NCBI GenBank assembly: GCA_007258455.2
Contig: VDFB02275574.1
Location: 248,001 to 312,000, forward strand
DNA length: 64,000 nucleotides
Direction: 5' to 3'
Origin: Sequoia sempervirens
Taxonomy: Eukaryota > Streptophyta > Pinopsida > Cupressales > Cupressaceae
Shown here piece by piece: positions 46,449 through 58,169 of the stretch (positions within the stretch are counted from its first letter, which is position 1; every line of letters starts with the position of its first letter). A program made the translations under genes and the position numbers. Below the pieces are notes generated by a model. That model was given only the letters and a program-made list of their open reading frames with translations, ran no database searches and was not told the DNA's origin.

Positions 46449-47521
46449 TGTCAACTAGGAAATGAGATACATAATAAAGTATGAATAAATACAACCACTA
46501 ACTACAATCCAAGCTAAATACTCAAATCAATCAAACAATAAAGAATAATTGTAACATAGAACATAATAGAATGATACGATAATACATTCCTATGTTACCC
46601 TCAGTTAACCTTCATTGTTCTTCTTTGTCTTGCTTTTTCTCTCAGTTATTTGTACACTATGTATCATATAGCTCAATGAGAATGAATAAGATAAATGGAT
46701 AAAAAACGTGAAAGAATCATGGTTAGCCTTCAAATAAGAATGATGGATGCTTTTATAGAAAATTTTGATTTGAATGGATGATCAGGATTAAGAGGTGGAT
46801 GATCAAGATCAAGGGTCAAGAATCCTTGAGAGGAATTGATTAGGGAGTTAACTGCAACTAGCTGTAGGATTTCAGTTATCTATTTGCATGAGAAATTGAT
46901 TGATCAATTAAGGGATTTGATTGCTTTGCTAACTCTCACTGAGTGGGAGTAAATTGATTTGATTGATTAATGGACAAACATTGATTATCTAGTTGATTGG
47001 AAGAGAGTGTTTGCTACGAATAAGGTGGAAATTCATGAGATAATAATTAATTAAATGAATTAATTATTTGAGGAATGTGCAAGAGGGAATTGATAAATAA
47101 ATAAATGTTTTATTTATTTGAAGAAATGGATAATGTTGAGAGGAAATAGGATAAGTAAATAATTAAAGTAATTATTCAATTTAGAAAGTGGGTGAATGTT
47201 AATTGAATAACTAATAATAATAATTTAATTAATTTAAAGAATAAGATAATTAAAGATGTAATTAAATTTAAATAGGATTTATTTAATTAATCAGGAAGAA
47301 TAAAGATTAAAGATATAATGAAATAAACAAGATTTATTTAATTAATTAGAAAGATTGATGATAAAGTGAATTAATTAAATAACATAAAGTTATTTAATTA
47401 ATGGTGGATATATGACTTTAGATAATAATTAAATAATTAAACATTATTTAAACACTAGGGGAAGATGATAATTAGTGTTAAAATGTTACTTCCTAGGCTA
47501 GGATAATTTCAAGTATCTACA
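46449..47521 (-). repeat. LTR I, 3' LTR of an unidentified minus-strand element
   Basis: TGTCAACTAGG at the left and GTATCTACA at the right. On the minus strand it begins TGTAGATACTTG right after a polypurine tract. It is extremely AT-rich with repeated AATTAATTAAAT (47040-47460), similar in style to LTR P. The other LTR and the interior proteins were not found to the right. Confidence 0.6.
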
Positions 47522-47541
47522 TTTTCCCCCTCTTTGATACA
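47522..47541 (-). promoter_or_regulatory. polypurine tract next to LTR I
   Basis: Minus-strand ATCAAAGAGGGGGAAAA ends exactly where LTR I starts. Confidence 0.65.
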
Positions 47542-47752
47542 ATACATTTTTATAGCGTTGTGTCAAAAAAAATTAAAATTTCATGTTCAGGACTTGCCTT
47601 GGTATGAACTAATGGCAACGGGATAGCATGGTGCCCCCTTTGGGAAATTTGGAATTTTTTTGAGAAATTCCAACAAGCTAATTTTATTCGTTTAGGTGCA
47701 AGGATTGACAAAAGAAATGTTAATTAGAAGAGAAGGTTAGTAAGAAGTGAAG

Positions 47753-47950
47753 CAATGAAGAATGGGGCAGAGGGCCTAGCTCGATTGGCTAAAACATCTT
47801 GTTGTAGGCAAGAGGTCACGAGGTCTAGTCTCCCCCCTTGTCCTCGTGGTACCAGAGGGCATGTCATGTCAATGTCACCAATCACGTGATTTTTTTTACT
47901 AGATGCATTGCGGTTTATAGTGGGCTACATGATTCTTGTAGTCTAAAAAA
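47753..47950 (+). mobile_element. SINE 1 (tRNA-derived) with 14-bp target duplication
   Basis: A ~198-bp element flanked by AGTAAGAAGTGAAG on both sides (47739-47752 and 47951-47964). It has a box A-like TAGCTCGATTGG at 47777-47788, a weaker box B-like GGTCTAGTCTCC at 47822-47833, a non-tRNA body with GTGATTTTTTTT, and a terminal A6 tract. This is the standard layout of a tRNA-derived SINE transcribed by RNA polymerase III and inserted by LINE machinery. The box B has lost its CpG, as old SINEs do. It is not a functional tRNA: no acceptor stem can be drawn. Confidence 0.85.
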
Positions 47951-47964
47951 AGTAAGAAGTGAAG

Positions 47965-48827
47965 AATAGTTAGCTAGATATCCAAATCAAGATTGGGGTA
48001 TGATTGATAGATTTTGAGCTTTAAACAATGCATGTTTTTTCTTCATAGAGCATTTTATTATGTGAAAAATGGATGTATGCACACCAAAGCATGAATTGTG
48101 AGGGAAAAATTTGTTTTTGTTTGCCTAAAGTTATTGATATATGGACAAGTGGATATATATACACCAAGTTGAGACAAAACTTGGTGATGTTAATATCTAT
48201 TGTCAAGATTCAAACACATCAGACAAGGATTGCCCAGATTCATACTAGTAACAATAGAACCTTATTGGAATATGTGAGGAAGTAGCCATAGAGCATGTTG
48301 ATCCTAATACAAGAAAGCGTTAGCTGACCTTTAACTTGCATAGGATGTTTTGATTATGTCAAATGAAACCCCAATCACACACAAGGAACTTAGTTGCCCT
48401 ACTAGTCATATTGTCAAGACAAATCGCAAACAAAAATCAACATAAACGGTCATGATCCATCATCACTCTAATATTTTATGGATATCCTCAAATAGCATAG
48501 GAACATGATAAGATAAATCAAATAAAAAAGATAAGACTTAACTAGACCAATTCAGTCAACAACCATTTAGATCTTCTTACCAACGATAAGTGTTTTGAGA
48601 TAGGATTATGTCTATTTTTAGGAATTAAAACATCTCATATAAGACAACTAGTTTGTTTTCGAGGATGCAATAACCTATATAAGACAATTGATAATTAATA
48701 AAGATTGGTAGATTTCATTGATAGATAGGTAGGTAATTGATCGACCAAGTTGTAGGCTAGTTTGATAGCTTTATCTGTTGTTCCGTGATTTGTTAAGCTC
48801 AATTTTTTTCATAGAATATTTTGTTTG
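47965..48827. other. no gene seen
   Basis: AT-rich sequence with a few short open frames (48021-48285) that overlap on both strands and resemble nothing. It ends with GTTTG, the target duplication of LTR H. Confidence 0.4.
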
Positions 48828-49040
48828 TGTTACACCCTATCTTATTGTTACTGAGTTACATTTACCATCACAGGTAAATAGGATGAACATAGATCATGAT
48901 TTTGATATGTTTGTTAAATGAATGAAATATTGAAATAGGTATTAAGATGTTATTGCTTTGAAAGAGTAATTATGTTTATATTGATTAAGTACAATGGAAG
49001 AATGTAGTGAAATGTGAATACATTCATGCTTTGATGATGC

Positions 49041-49697
49041 ATATATATATATATATATATTTGTGTGTGTGTGTGTGTGAACAAATAACTACCTTTGCAA
49101 ATGTGACAAGTTGGTTGCAAGTGTAGGTTCACGCCTCTGAAAGGGAGGGGAAGTATCACTCAGGAGAAGAATTTTGGTCTAGAAACCCTTAATGAGTCTA
49201 AACTGAGTTTCACACACCCACTGTCAGAATGGTCAAGTCAATAGTTTCAGGAAAAAGGTCAGATAGCTTGAATTGATTGTTTAGGAGAGGTTTTATTTGT
49301 TTGTGAGGTCATGCTTGAAATAGGTTATTTATATGGATCAAATAATGTGATTGTATGACTTTTGTTTTATTCTTTGGTTTTCTTGGTTGTTCATAATTTG
49401 AGTTATATGATTGAGTCTCTTTGATATGTGTGAGTTCTTCTTTGTGTGTTTTAATCGATGATTAGATATATATATATATATATATATGCACATGTGCATA
49501 AGTATAAACGATAACCCATGCACAAGTACATCATTTGCATAGGGAAATTGAGTGGAAATTTTTGTATGTATATATATATATATTCGATATATATATTGAT
49601 CGATGAAAACGTAACTATACATATTTTGTATATATATGTATGTGGATATATATGTTTGAGTTTAGCTAATAGGGTAATTTGGTATATGTATATATGT

Positions 49698-49729
<32 letters not shown>
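49041..49729. repeat. cluster of dinucleotide microsatellites in LTR H
   Basis: (AT)10 then (GT)8 at 49041-49079, (AT)12 at 49465-49488, TA-rich 49567-49598, and (AC)15 at 49699-49729, with more AT/TATA up to 49800. Open frames across them (Tyr-Ile and Thr-His repeats) are artefacts of the repeats. Confidence 0.95.
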
Positions 49730-49737
<8 letters not shown>

Positions 49738-50719
49738 CTTGAAAGGCTTTATATGTTTTTATTATCTTATGAATATAATATTATATATATATATACACAT
49801 ATACATATCATATTACATATATCGAATTATATATTTATATAGTGAATCAATTATCATAAATTGATTGATAGAAACTGACTAATGTATAAATCAATCAGAT
49901 ACATTGATTGCTATTTATTTAATATATTCGTAATGCTTTGCATTTGTTGTGGCTATTGTAAATATGCTTGTTTTGTAAAGTATGCACGACTTAAACAATA
50001 AGTGTGATGCTTTTAAGGCCATTATGGGCCAATTTAGGTAAGCCTCAGGGAGGTGATAAACTCTACATGGAATAAGGAAAACATTGAAATTAAATGTCAT
50101 GATTAAAAGGGAAACATACCACTTATATAGTGTGCTTCCATACACAAAAGATGGTTGAACCTTTGAATTGCGTATAAAGACTTTGCATTGAAATGCTGAG
50201 GGAAACATTAGAGTGCATACTAAGGCAACTCTATAGGAATTTATAATGTTTTATCATGCTTGCAAATGGAATGTCGTATAGTGGAAGGCACGTGGAAAAT
50301 ATATAAGACTCGGTTAATAGTATTGAAAGCTATTTGTGATGCATTTAAAAACTTTGACCCATTCATAAATATGCAAACACCCAAAGCATGTTAGAGGTTT
50401 ATGTGGCACCAAATTGTGAATATCTGCATTGCATTAGAAGTCTATTTTGTGAGCTCTTTCCAAAGATGGAAACCAAAGTAAATGGGAGAATAAGTCAAGT
50501 AAATGTTGGCATGAATTGAGTCAACCTGTTTGATCATTTATCTTGAATATTTGAAATGCATTCTTGCTATCTTTGAATGAAGCAACCTACTAATATGTTT
50601 TGCTAAGTAATAAGTTTGGATTCTGCTGCCTTTTGTTTGCCTAGTTGAGTCAAATCATGCAAGCTGAGAAGTGTCAATTCATCTACCTTGTTTCTAGCAT
50701 GTAGATGTTGATTTTTGTG

Positions 50720-50727
50720 TATATATA
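50720..50727 (+). promoter_or_regulatory. possible TATA box of LTR H
   Basis: TATATATA preceded by GTG and followed 30 bases later by pyrimidine-rich CTTTACCTC. Position in the middle of the LTR fits the U3/R boundary; no experimental support. Confidence 0.4.
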
Positions 50728-51289
50728 GAAGCATTCTTTACCTCAAAGGGACACATATCTGCACTTTGTTGTTATCTTCTAAGATTTGCTCTATTCTTCT
50801 AAGTTTTGTGAGAGAGTTTGAGAGAGGTTGTGAAAGAGTTTTAGTGAGAGAATTTATGAGGGTATTTGGAAGAGTGGATGTGATTTGTTTCCAAGCTACA
50901 AGTTGTTTGAGGGGGCTAGGATTGGAAACAAGCCAGACCAAATTGGAGCTTTGTATTACAGGCATGTTGTATCTTACTCCCTTATGCTTTGTTTGACTTT
51001 GGAATGTTTTTGTGATGATTGAATGTTCTTGGATATTACTTTCTTTGATAGAACATATCTATTAGGTTAATACTTTTATATACTCTAAATATGTTTTCAT
51101 ATGATGTGTTTCTAATCAAAATTCACATAGATAGTCTATACTATACGTAGATTGAAATGAGAAAAATAGATTACATCAATATCATGGGGGGGATATCTTG
51201 ATTATGTTAGCTTAAATGCTAGAAAAACCTTGGAAATGATGATAGTGATGGTTTGAAAGAGGTTCCATCGTTGATAGGATGTGACATCA

Positions 51290-51580
51290 TGTAAACCTTA
51301 TTATTAGTCTATGCTAGAATGATCATTAGATCATTGCTTTACTTGAATATTGATTGAAACCCTAGGTTGAGAATAAGCTATTGGGTTGAGTTGTTTATTT
51401 GATCCTTGTTTGAAGCACATAGGTTGAGAATAACCTACATAGTCAGAATGATCGTTGATTACTATTATTATCCTGGGACTAGGGTAAACTAAGAATGGGG
51501 TTAACCTATGCGATTAAGTTGATCACTTGAATTTATGAATTACTATTTGGTTGGAGCCATAGGTGGGATTACCCTACAAA
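51290..51580. repeat. ~70-bp degenerate tandem repeat in LTR H
   Basis: About four units built on AGGTTGAGAATAA(G/C)CTA...GTTGATC, near 51363, 51419, 51487 and 51555; later units are diverged. Confidence 0.65.
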
Positions 51581-51599
51581 GTTGGTTGTTTTATACTCT

Positions 51600-51895
51600 T
51601 GACATGAAGTCATTTTATTGATGTGAATCTACTTTCTAAATAGCCTTTTATTGATGAGGTTACATTCTTGATTAAGAGTCCTTTATTGTTGAGACCACAC
51701 TTTTGGGTGAGTCCTTTATTGATGAGATTATACTTTGATTGGATTCATTTATTGTTGATATCTATACTTTGAATTTGATATCTTTTCTTGTTAAGTTTAT
51801 ACCTTTGAAGGGAGTCATTTAATGTTGAGATATACCCTTGATTGAAGACTATATTGTTGAAAATACACGTTTTGGATAGTCAATTAATGATATGG
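51600..51895. repeat. ~35-bp degenerate tandem repeat in LTR H
   Basis: About eight units on GTCCTTTATTG(A/T)TGAGATTATACTTTGATT, spaced 33-38 bases. Confidence 0.75.
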
Positions 51896-52736
51896 CGTTA
51901 TGCTATTCCATATGGTTATTTGGTAAGTAAGAGTTACCTAAATTATTTACTTATAAGTTGTGTTAGTTAAGCATAGATGTATATAGGTTGTTCTTGGGGT
52001 TATAGATTATCCAATGGAGGGAATTGCCTATGCATAGAATATAATTGGTCTTAACAAATCAATTTAGAATGGTGGATGAGCATGTGACATCCATTTCAAA
52101 GCAGGGGTGATGAATACTTTGGCCAAAGTGGTGTAATTTACCACTGGTTACATTGTCAATTCATTGTGTTACCTTACTCATTCATGCTAGTCCGAGATTA
52201 TCATACACGTAGAACATAGATGTGTTGTATGGTCAAGTTCTAGTTATGCAGGACGCAACACTAGCTCGAATTAGGCTAGTATTTTGTGGTTTCTAGACCA
52301 AAGCTCTTCGTTGAAGGGTAGGTCCATCTTACCATATGTGGTAGATGTGTGGGGGACCACAGCTAATATATGGATGACAAAAAAGTACTTGAGTGATGCT
52401 TCTCCTCCTAGTCAGCAAGCCAAGATTTGAAAGCAGATTTCCTAGATCAATTGTATTTCTAGTGTCAATGGAGCTCATATGAGCTCTGTATGTAACTTGT
52501 ATCTATTTCTTTGAAAGATGGAAAATGTATTTTATATTTGTATTATGAAATCATTTCTTTGAAAATATTATACAATTCATTGAATGAAATGAGAAAGGAA
52601 TTTTGTTGCTATCATGTGTGCATTTTATCTTGTTTTGAATTTTTTTTTTTTTATAGCTATGTGTTTAGCCATTAGATTAAATTCACTTGCAGTAAAACAT
52701 AGGAAAAATTATGTGTAGAACAAGGGGCATGTTACA

Positions 52737-52827
52737 GTTTGTGTTTGATCAAGATGTCAATCCCAACACTTGGGATAATTTTATTATGGAAGGTAGATGA
52801 TGGATGAGAATTTATTATAATGGGACC
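52737..52827. other. short host segment between H and D
   Basis: 91 bases with no feature except the flanking target-site 5-mers GTTTG (of H) and GGACC (of D). Confidence 0.5.
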
Positions 52828-55252
52828 TGTTGTCTCTTAGAAATGCACCCTATGCAAAGTTATAAAAATTGAGCTTTCTAGAGAAACATGGGATCATTTC
52901 AAGGCTGTGGGTCACCTAGAGTTGAAATGAACCTTCGGAGAAGGCCGCCTTCCTTTGGTGTCACCTAAACTAATGATTTTGTAAAGGTAAAGGGAGAATG
53001 AGTACATATAAATAAAACTAAACTAAGGTGATACACCGAATTGATGAGATTAATGGAATACTTAGACTGTGCAGGAAAATTGTTGATGATCATAAGGATA
53101 CACATCAAATTCTATGAGCTACACATTAACATATCACAAACAGGTTTGATGCACACATTTTTTCAATAAAGGAAAATATTTTCACAGAATAGAATCTATG
53201 TGCGATTATGTAAACACAGTTTATGATTCATGTAATGGTGCTTTTTACAAAGGAAGGCATGAAACACCAGTTAAAGTTGTAAAGGAATGAAAGAATTCAA
53301 AAGATAACTCGATCATTAATCTAGAATGCATGACACTTTGCAAGAACAGTGATGAAAATCTGAAGCATCAACAGTAGTCAAGGTAACTCTGTACTTTATA
53401 TTCCAAAAATCGAAGTGAGTTACAAAGCATACACCAGCTGAGAGAGGATTGCTAAAAATCACTAACTCTTTTGAATGCATTATCCGAACTGCTTTACAAA
53501 GAAGCAAAAATGCCCTATATACCAAAAGATCTCGGCCCCTTAGGGCTTACAAAATATCAGTCTTTAGAAAAAATCCTCCTTAGATCTTTTTTCCAGAAAT
53601 TAATGCTGCACTCCTGTGTGTCTTTGTTGTCCATGTCAGTGAACAGTCCCCCAGAGAAGCCTTTAGATCTTTTGTAGCTACCAAACACATTTACTTCTGG
53701 TCCTCATGTCCTCCTTGAACCTCTTCGACCGAGCTACCTTGAATGCTTCTGACTTTAGAGCAGATCTGTGTCGATTCACATTCTGTTGATCTTCTTGGTG
53801 CCAGTCAAGCTACCAAAGATTCACCCATAGCTCTCTTTGATTGGCTGGGCACATTCCACGTAGATTCCTCGACGGTCAAAAGCTCGCTCAGTCAGAAATG
53901 CATCTCAACAAGACACTGGAAGTGTCTCGCCGATGTGGCTACGCCCCTCTACAGTTTTTGGCATAACGCATAACGTTCGGCAAGAGCTTATAGCGAGCCC
54001 TAAAGTCATATCGATCTCTAGTAAACCATCGTTGAGACCTCACTTATCGGCAGGACCTCATGGCGAGCGCAAAACTTCCTTTCGGTGTCTCCCTGATCTC
54101 AACCCTGTGAACCATATCGGCGAGAGCCCATTGATGTCACACCGAAAGTATAACCTTCGGCGAGACTGCAATCAGTTGGCAGGAGGTCTCAGTGAGCTCC
54201 TTTCCTTCTTTCGAGCTCACTTTCTTTTGGCAAGACTCTGGCGGGTCAGCAAGACATCACAACAAGGCCTCCTTGTTTTCCCCGAGCTTAATTCATTTCC
54301 GTAAGACCCTACTCTTGGTGGGAGCTTATAGCGAAACCACCGTATTACACCGACAACATTCATTTCATCAAGCCCTTTTGTTTTGGCGAGACCACAAGCA
54401 GTTTGTAAGACCTCACGGCGAAGGAAAAACGCTACATCGAGCCCCTTTTTATTTTGGTGAGACCACCCACGGTCGGTAAGACCTCATCACGCCAAGATAT
54501 CCTTTCGCCGAGACATCCTCATTTCACTGAAACATCTCACTGAAGGCACAACCTTACACCGAAGGCATCACTCCTCTGGCGAGACTTCACTTGTCGATGA
54601 GACACTACGTTGTTGGCCACACTTTATAACAAAGCCTCCACCTCCTGGCGAACGTGGACCCTTGTTCTGGGAGACTTCCATTTGTTTGGGAGATCTTTTG
54701 CCGAAGATGTTTCCTTTTGGTGAACTCGCTTCCACTTTTGGCGAGACCGCCGCTTTTCAGTGATACATCTTGTTGATACTGTTGTCTCCTCCTTTCGCTG
54801 TGACTCCACCTCCTCAGCCAGACTCTTTGCCAAAGTCATAACCCTACACCAAGAGCTCTTCATTCTTCGGTAGGACCTCACGCCTTCGCCGAGACATCAT
54901 GGCGAAGCCTCCCTCATCTTGGCGAGCTTAGACCACTTCGGAAAGACTCTTACGAGTCGAGAAGATACATGAAGACTGCTGCCGAGCCGAAAGTCTTGGC
55001 GACTGGTTTATCAACCATATAGGACGCACTGCACTGCTAGTCGGCAAGACCACAAGAAGGTCTTGCCAAATTTCTTCTCCAATGGATTTTATGCCAAATC
55101 TGACTGAGGCAAGGCTTCCAATAGACTTCCCTATGAGTTAGCACCAATCAAAGGACCTAACCCTTGATGTAAATGTCTCTATTTGGCCCTAATGAACCTC
55201 TAAAACATAGATTTCCTGCCTGATTGAGCCCGTAGGTGAAAATTGGGCAACA
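52828..55252 (+). repeat. 5' LTR of element D
   Basis: The right 560 bp are confirmed by the second copy; the left boundary rests on TG and the near-matching flanking 5-mers, so it is uncertain. The middle (53880-54980) is an unusual GC-richer stretch of short motifs. Confidence 0.55.
53880..54980. repeat. array of short CGGCGAGAC-type motifs
   Basis: Variants of TTTTGGCGAGACC, TCGGCAAGAC and CGGCGAGCTT recur dozens of times, on average every 25-30 bases, in an otherwise AT-rich window. Repeats at 56889-57200 in the 3' LTR copy belong to the same array. No unit is exactly conserved. Overlapping open frames here have no recognisable product. Confidence 0.7.
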
Positions 55253-55256
55253 TTTC

Positions 55257-55271
55257 TGGCGACCTCAGCTA
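55257..55271 (+). promoter_or_regulatory. possible Arg-tRNA-type primer-binding site of D
   Basis: TGGCGACCTCAGCTA, four bases after the LTR end; Ogre-type elements use TGGCGACTCTGCTGG. The match is partial. Confidence 0.45.
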
Positions 55272-55529
55272 GATGTTTGCCTGCTAAACATAAAACCAGT
55301 AGCCTAGGCCTATCCATTGGGAATGAAGTCATTAGAGAACCAACATCACTTGGAAATAGTATTACAATTTGTTATAACTCAACAGAGCAATAAGAGATAC
55401 CCCTGAAACTTCTGAAAACCCAACACAAAAGGAGCAAACTATCTAACTGTGCTCAAAAGCACTTAGGGAAAACAAAGATGCATTTATAATGAAACTAACC
55501 TACCCTATTCTAACTAGCAAAGAAGCTGG

Positions 55530-56874
55530 TCAAACAAAACCATTCACAAGACGGTTGAAATAGCTTCCTTTTCTTCTCAAGATGCAATGATTGTCATCCA
55601 TGATGGCAGTTAAAATAGGATGATGCACTGAGAAATGTTTAACAAGTTGATGCATTATCTCTTGAAAAAGATAAAGAGATTCACTATCCTCCTTAAATAG
55701 ATAAGTAAGGTTATTCAAAGATAAGTGAATTAAGTATACCCATGTTAACTTCCAGTGCATTTTGGACACCATCTTCTATTGTGTCTTCATGAATAGGTAC
55801 ATGATTGGTCCTTGGTGTTGTATTGGGCTTCATCTGAGCTAGGTATCTGATTGGACAACCCTTGGCAAGGGTAAAGCTTGAGATTCCTTGGCTGATCTCT
55901 TTCTCATGAACTGCCATTTTATCACCTTGGGGGCTCGAAAGATCCAATCTTTGTGACTGAATTGGTGAAAAAATAGAAACCTCTTCAATATGTTCATGCT
56001 TTCCCAAATGAGCACTCATTTCTTCAATGGAGAACAATGAGATGGCTTCCTCTGACACTCTTTCAATCAATTCATCAACCTCAGGCTCTTTTATAGACCA
56101 GAATGGAAGCTGTTTATAATTCTCATCATTACTGGAAGAATTACATTCCAATTCAGGCTTGTTTTCCTTAATAAAGGAAGGCAACAATTCTAGTGGTGAT
56201 GGAAACTCAAGTTCCTCTGTATAATGGAATGGAAGTTCCTCTGACCAGTCATGATTTTGCAAATCAGGTTCATGAGGTTTTTCCTGATGTTTCATCACCT
56301 CTACAAGTCGCTGCTCAAGATCATCATAACCCTCAACTCCTTCTGATTCTTTGCTATCCAATGTTGAACAAAACTATTAAATAATACATGTGGACATCTC
56401 TTCAAAAAGATCAACATTGGCTTCCTCATCTAGAACACACTCAAAAACATCAAACTTCTCACCTTGGAGGATAGAATTAGGTTTAATTCCAGGCTTTTCC
56501 TCCTGAACTAAGCTTCCATTGTCCTGCTAGTTGGAACCAATGAGCAACTCTCCAATTTCCTCCTGTTGTTCAATCATTTTCCGTTGTTGTTCTCTATATC
56601 CCTCCATAGCTAGATGTAATAGATTTGGAATTCTAGTCTCCTTCATGGTGAATGAACCAACTTGATCACTGGGCTGCTCCTCATTTACTTCCTAGACGTC
56701 AGAGCATGATTTGACTTGCATGATAGGTGAAGGAAACTCACAAGGTGACTGAGATGGGACCTTCCAACTTGGAATCTTGAGGGTAGAATACTTAGTGACA
56801 GGCTCACTAAAGAGCTTGGAAGGCTTCTCTTGTTTAAAGCTAGGAAACCTATATTCGGAAGCCTCCTCTTTCAC
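55530..56874 (-). pseudogene. antisense acidic ORF of element D, function unknown
   Basis: On the strand opposite to D, pieces 56874-56692 and 56361-55711 (216 codons) lie in one frame with about four stops between and no shift; 55772-55530 continues in another frame. The product is very acidic and Glu/Ser/Pro-rich (ELPFHYTEELEFPSPLELL), with no membrane segment or zinc motif. I do not recognise it. Tat-lineage gypsy elements such as Grande and RIRE2 are known to carry antisense ORFs, so one here is not out of character, though here it is the only ORF. Confidence 0.5.
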
Positions 56875-56888
56875 CTTCCATTAGTCGA

Positions 56889-57452
56889 GGAGATCTTTTG
56901 CCGAAGATGTTTCCTTTTGGCGAACTCACTTCCACTTTCGGCGAGACCACCGCTTGTCAGTGATACATCTTGTTGATACTGTTGTCTCCTCCTTTCGCTG
57001 TGACTCCACCTCCTCGGCCAGACTCTTTGTCGAAGTCATAACCCTACACCAAGAGCTCTTCATTCTTTGGTAGGACCTCATGCCTTCACCGAGACATCAT
57101 GGCGAAGCCTCCCTCATCTTGGAAAGCTTGGACCACTTCGGCAAGACTCTTACGGGTCGAGAAGATACATGAAGACTACTGCCGACCTGAAAGTCTTGGC
57201 GACTGGTTTATCAACCATATAGGACGCACTGCACTGCTAGTCAGCAAGACCACATGAAGGTCTTGCCGAATTTCTTCTCTGATGGATTTTATGCCAAATC
57301 TGACTGAGGCGAGGCTTCCAATAGACTTCCCTATGAGGTAGCACCAATCAAAGGACCTAACCCTTGATGTAAATGTCTCCATTTGGCCATAATGAACCTC
57401 TGAAACATAGATTGCCTGCCTGATTGAGCCTGTAGGTGAAAAATGGGCAACA
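56889..57452 (+). repeat. 3' LTR of element D, right part
   Basis: Matches 54692-55252 at roughly 95% by eye, with differences mostly C/T and G/A. Its left end joins the antisense ORF region without a polypurine tract, so the junction is a deletion. Confidence 0.8.
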
Positions 57453-58000
57453 AGACCCTAAGGGACAAACCTAGGCCTTTGGGTCTCATCAATGATGGAC
57501 TTGCCTATGTATACACATAGAGGCTACGTAGTTTGATTATTTGGACTAACATTAGCACATGCTTGATGGCTAATGTTGTTTTTTACTTTTTTTAAATTTT
57601 ATGACTGCTTTTTTATTTTTCAAGGAATGTTTGGATGTTTTTGGATTTTACAGTGATAATGTCCTTTGATACCATGTCTAAGATCCTTTTGAAAATATAG
57701 GCTGAGGATTGCCTCCGGTTAGGTATAGGACCAGTTATTATGAAAGGGATGAATATGGTGAGCAGTTGACGCTAAATGTCAATCATTGTTAGGTCATGAG
57801 AAGGGTGAGACAACTTTTATTATGAAGGAGCTTGTGCTCGGTTTATTATGAATAAAACTTGATAGAATAGTGATAGATGGTAGAGCGAAGACCAACTACA
57901 CATGGTGCCTATTTACTAGGTTTTCACCATCTTACTTATCCAAAGTGCCACAATAATGGTTTTCACTATAGGACAAATTATTTCTTTTTCTTCTTATTTT
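57453..58000. other. no gene seen
   Basis: Mixed sequence right of D. No coding domain could be recognised on either strand. 57977-58000 is the pyrimidine-rich target of SINE 2. Confidence 0.4.
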
Positions 58001-58169
58001 ATTAAGAGGGTAAATGTTTTTGACCCGGAGCTATGAACCAGTGAGTTCACAAATGGGGGACTTCATCCCCAATATAAATTCTCAACAATTACACCCTAAT
58101 GGGGTTTGAACCTTGATGTCAATTATAACAACACAATAACTTAACCATCACACCATGCCACTATTGGAG
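58001..58169 (-). mobile_element. SINE 2 (tRNA-derived)
   Basis: Reading on the minus strand: box A-like TGGTGTGATGGTT (plus 58143-58155) and box B GGTTCAAACCC (plus 58102-58112, consensus GGTTCGAATCC), 30 bases apart, then a ~90-base body ending in CTCTTAATAAAAT. Flanks ATTATTTCTTTTTCTTCTT (57977 on) and ATTATTTCTCTTCTTTTATTT (58170 on) look like a decayed target duplication. It is a different family from SINE 1. It cannot fold as a tRNA. Confidence 0.8.

Larger units (their letters stand above)
48828..52736 (+). mobile_element. solo LTR H, 3.9 kb
   Basis: Begins TGTTACACCC and ends GGGGCATGTTACA, with near-matching inverted termini (TGTTACA and TGTAACA). It is flanked by identical 5-mers GTTTG at 48823-48827 and 52737-52741. 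No coding region, primer site or polypurine tract lies inside, and no internal direct-repeat pair of its ends was seen. That combination is what recombination between two LTRs of one element leaves. A TATA-like TATATATA at 50720-50727 fits a plus-strand promoter. 3.9 kb is long for an LTR, though large LTRs are known in Ogre-type and some gymnosperm elements. Confidence 0.75.
52828..57452 (+). mobile_element. LTR element D with an antisense ORF
   Basis: The 560-bp segments 54692-55252 and 56889-57452 are direct repeats that share the right end GGGCAACA. After the first comes TTTCTGGCGACCTCAGC, like the Arg-tRNA-type primer site of Ogre/Tat gypsy elements, so plus orientation is likely. The 5' LTR would be 52828-55252 (TGTTGTCTC start); the 3' LTR has lost its first ~1.9 kb. 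Flanking 5-mers are GGACC and AGACC. There is no gag or pol on either strand, only an acidic ORF antisense to the element. Confidence 0.6.

Noticed and set aside
47753..47850. Candidate tRNA gene
   Set aside because: Box A and B are present but no acceptor or anticodon stem forms, and a 14-bp target duplication and A-tail mark it as a SINE.
49451..49742. Open frames on both strands rich in Tyr-Ile and Thr-His
   Set aside because: They are translations of AT, GT and AC microsatellites and overlap each other on both strands.
53471..54479. Plus-strand open frames of 68-123 codons
   Set aside because: They fall in the GC-richer motif array of LTR D, overlap in several frames and show no domain.
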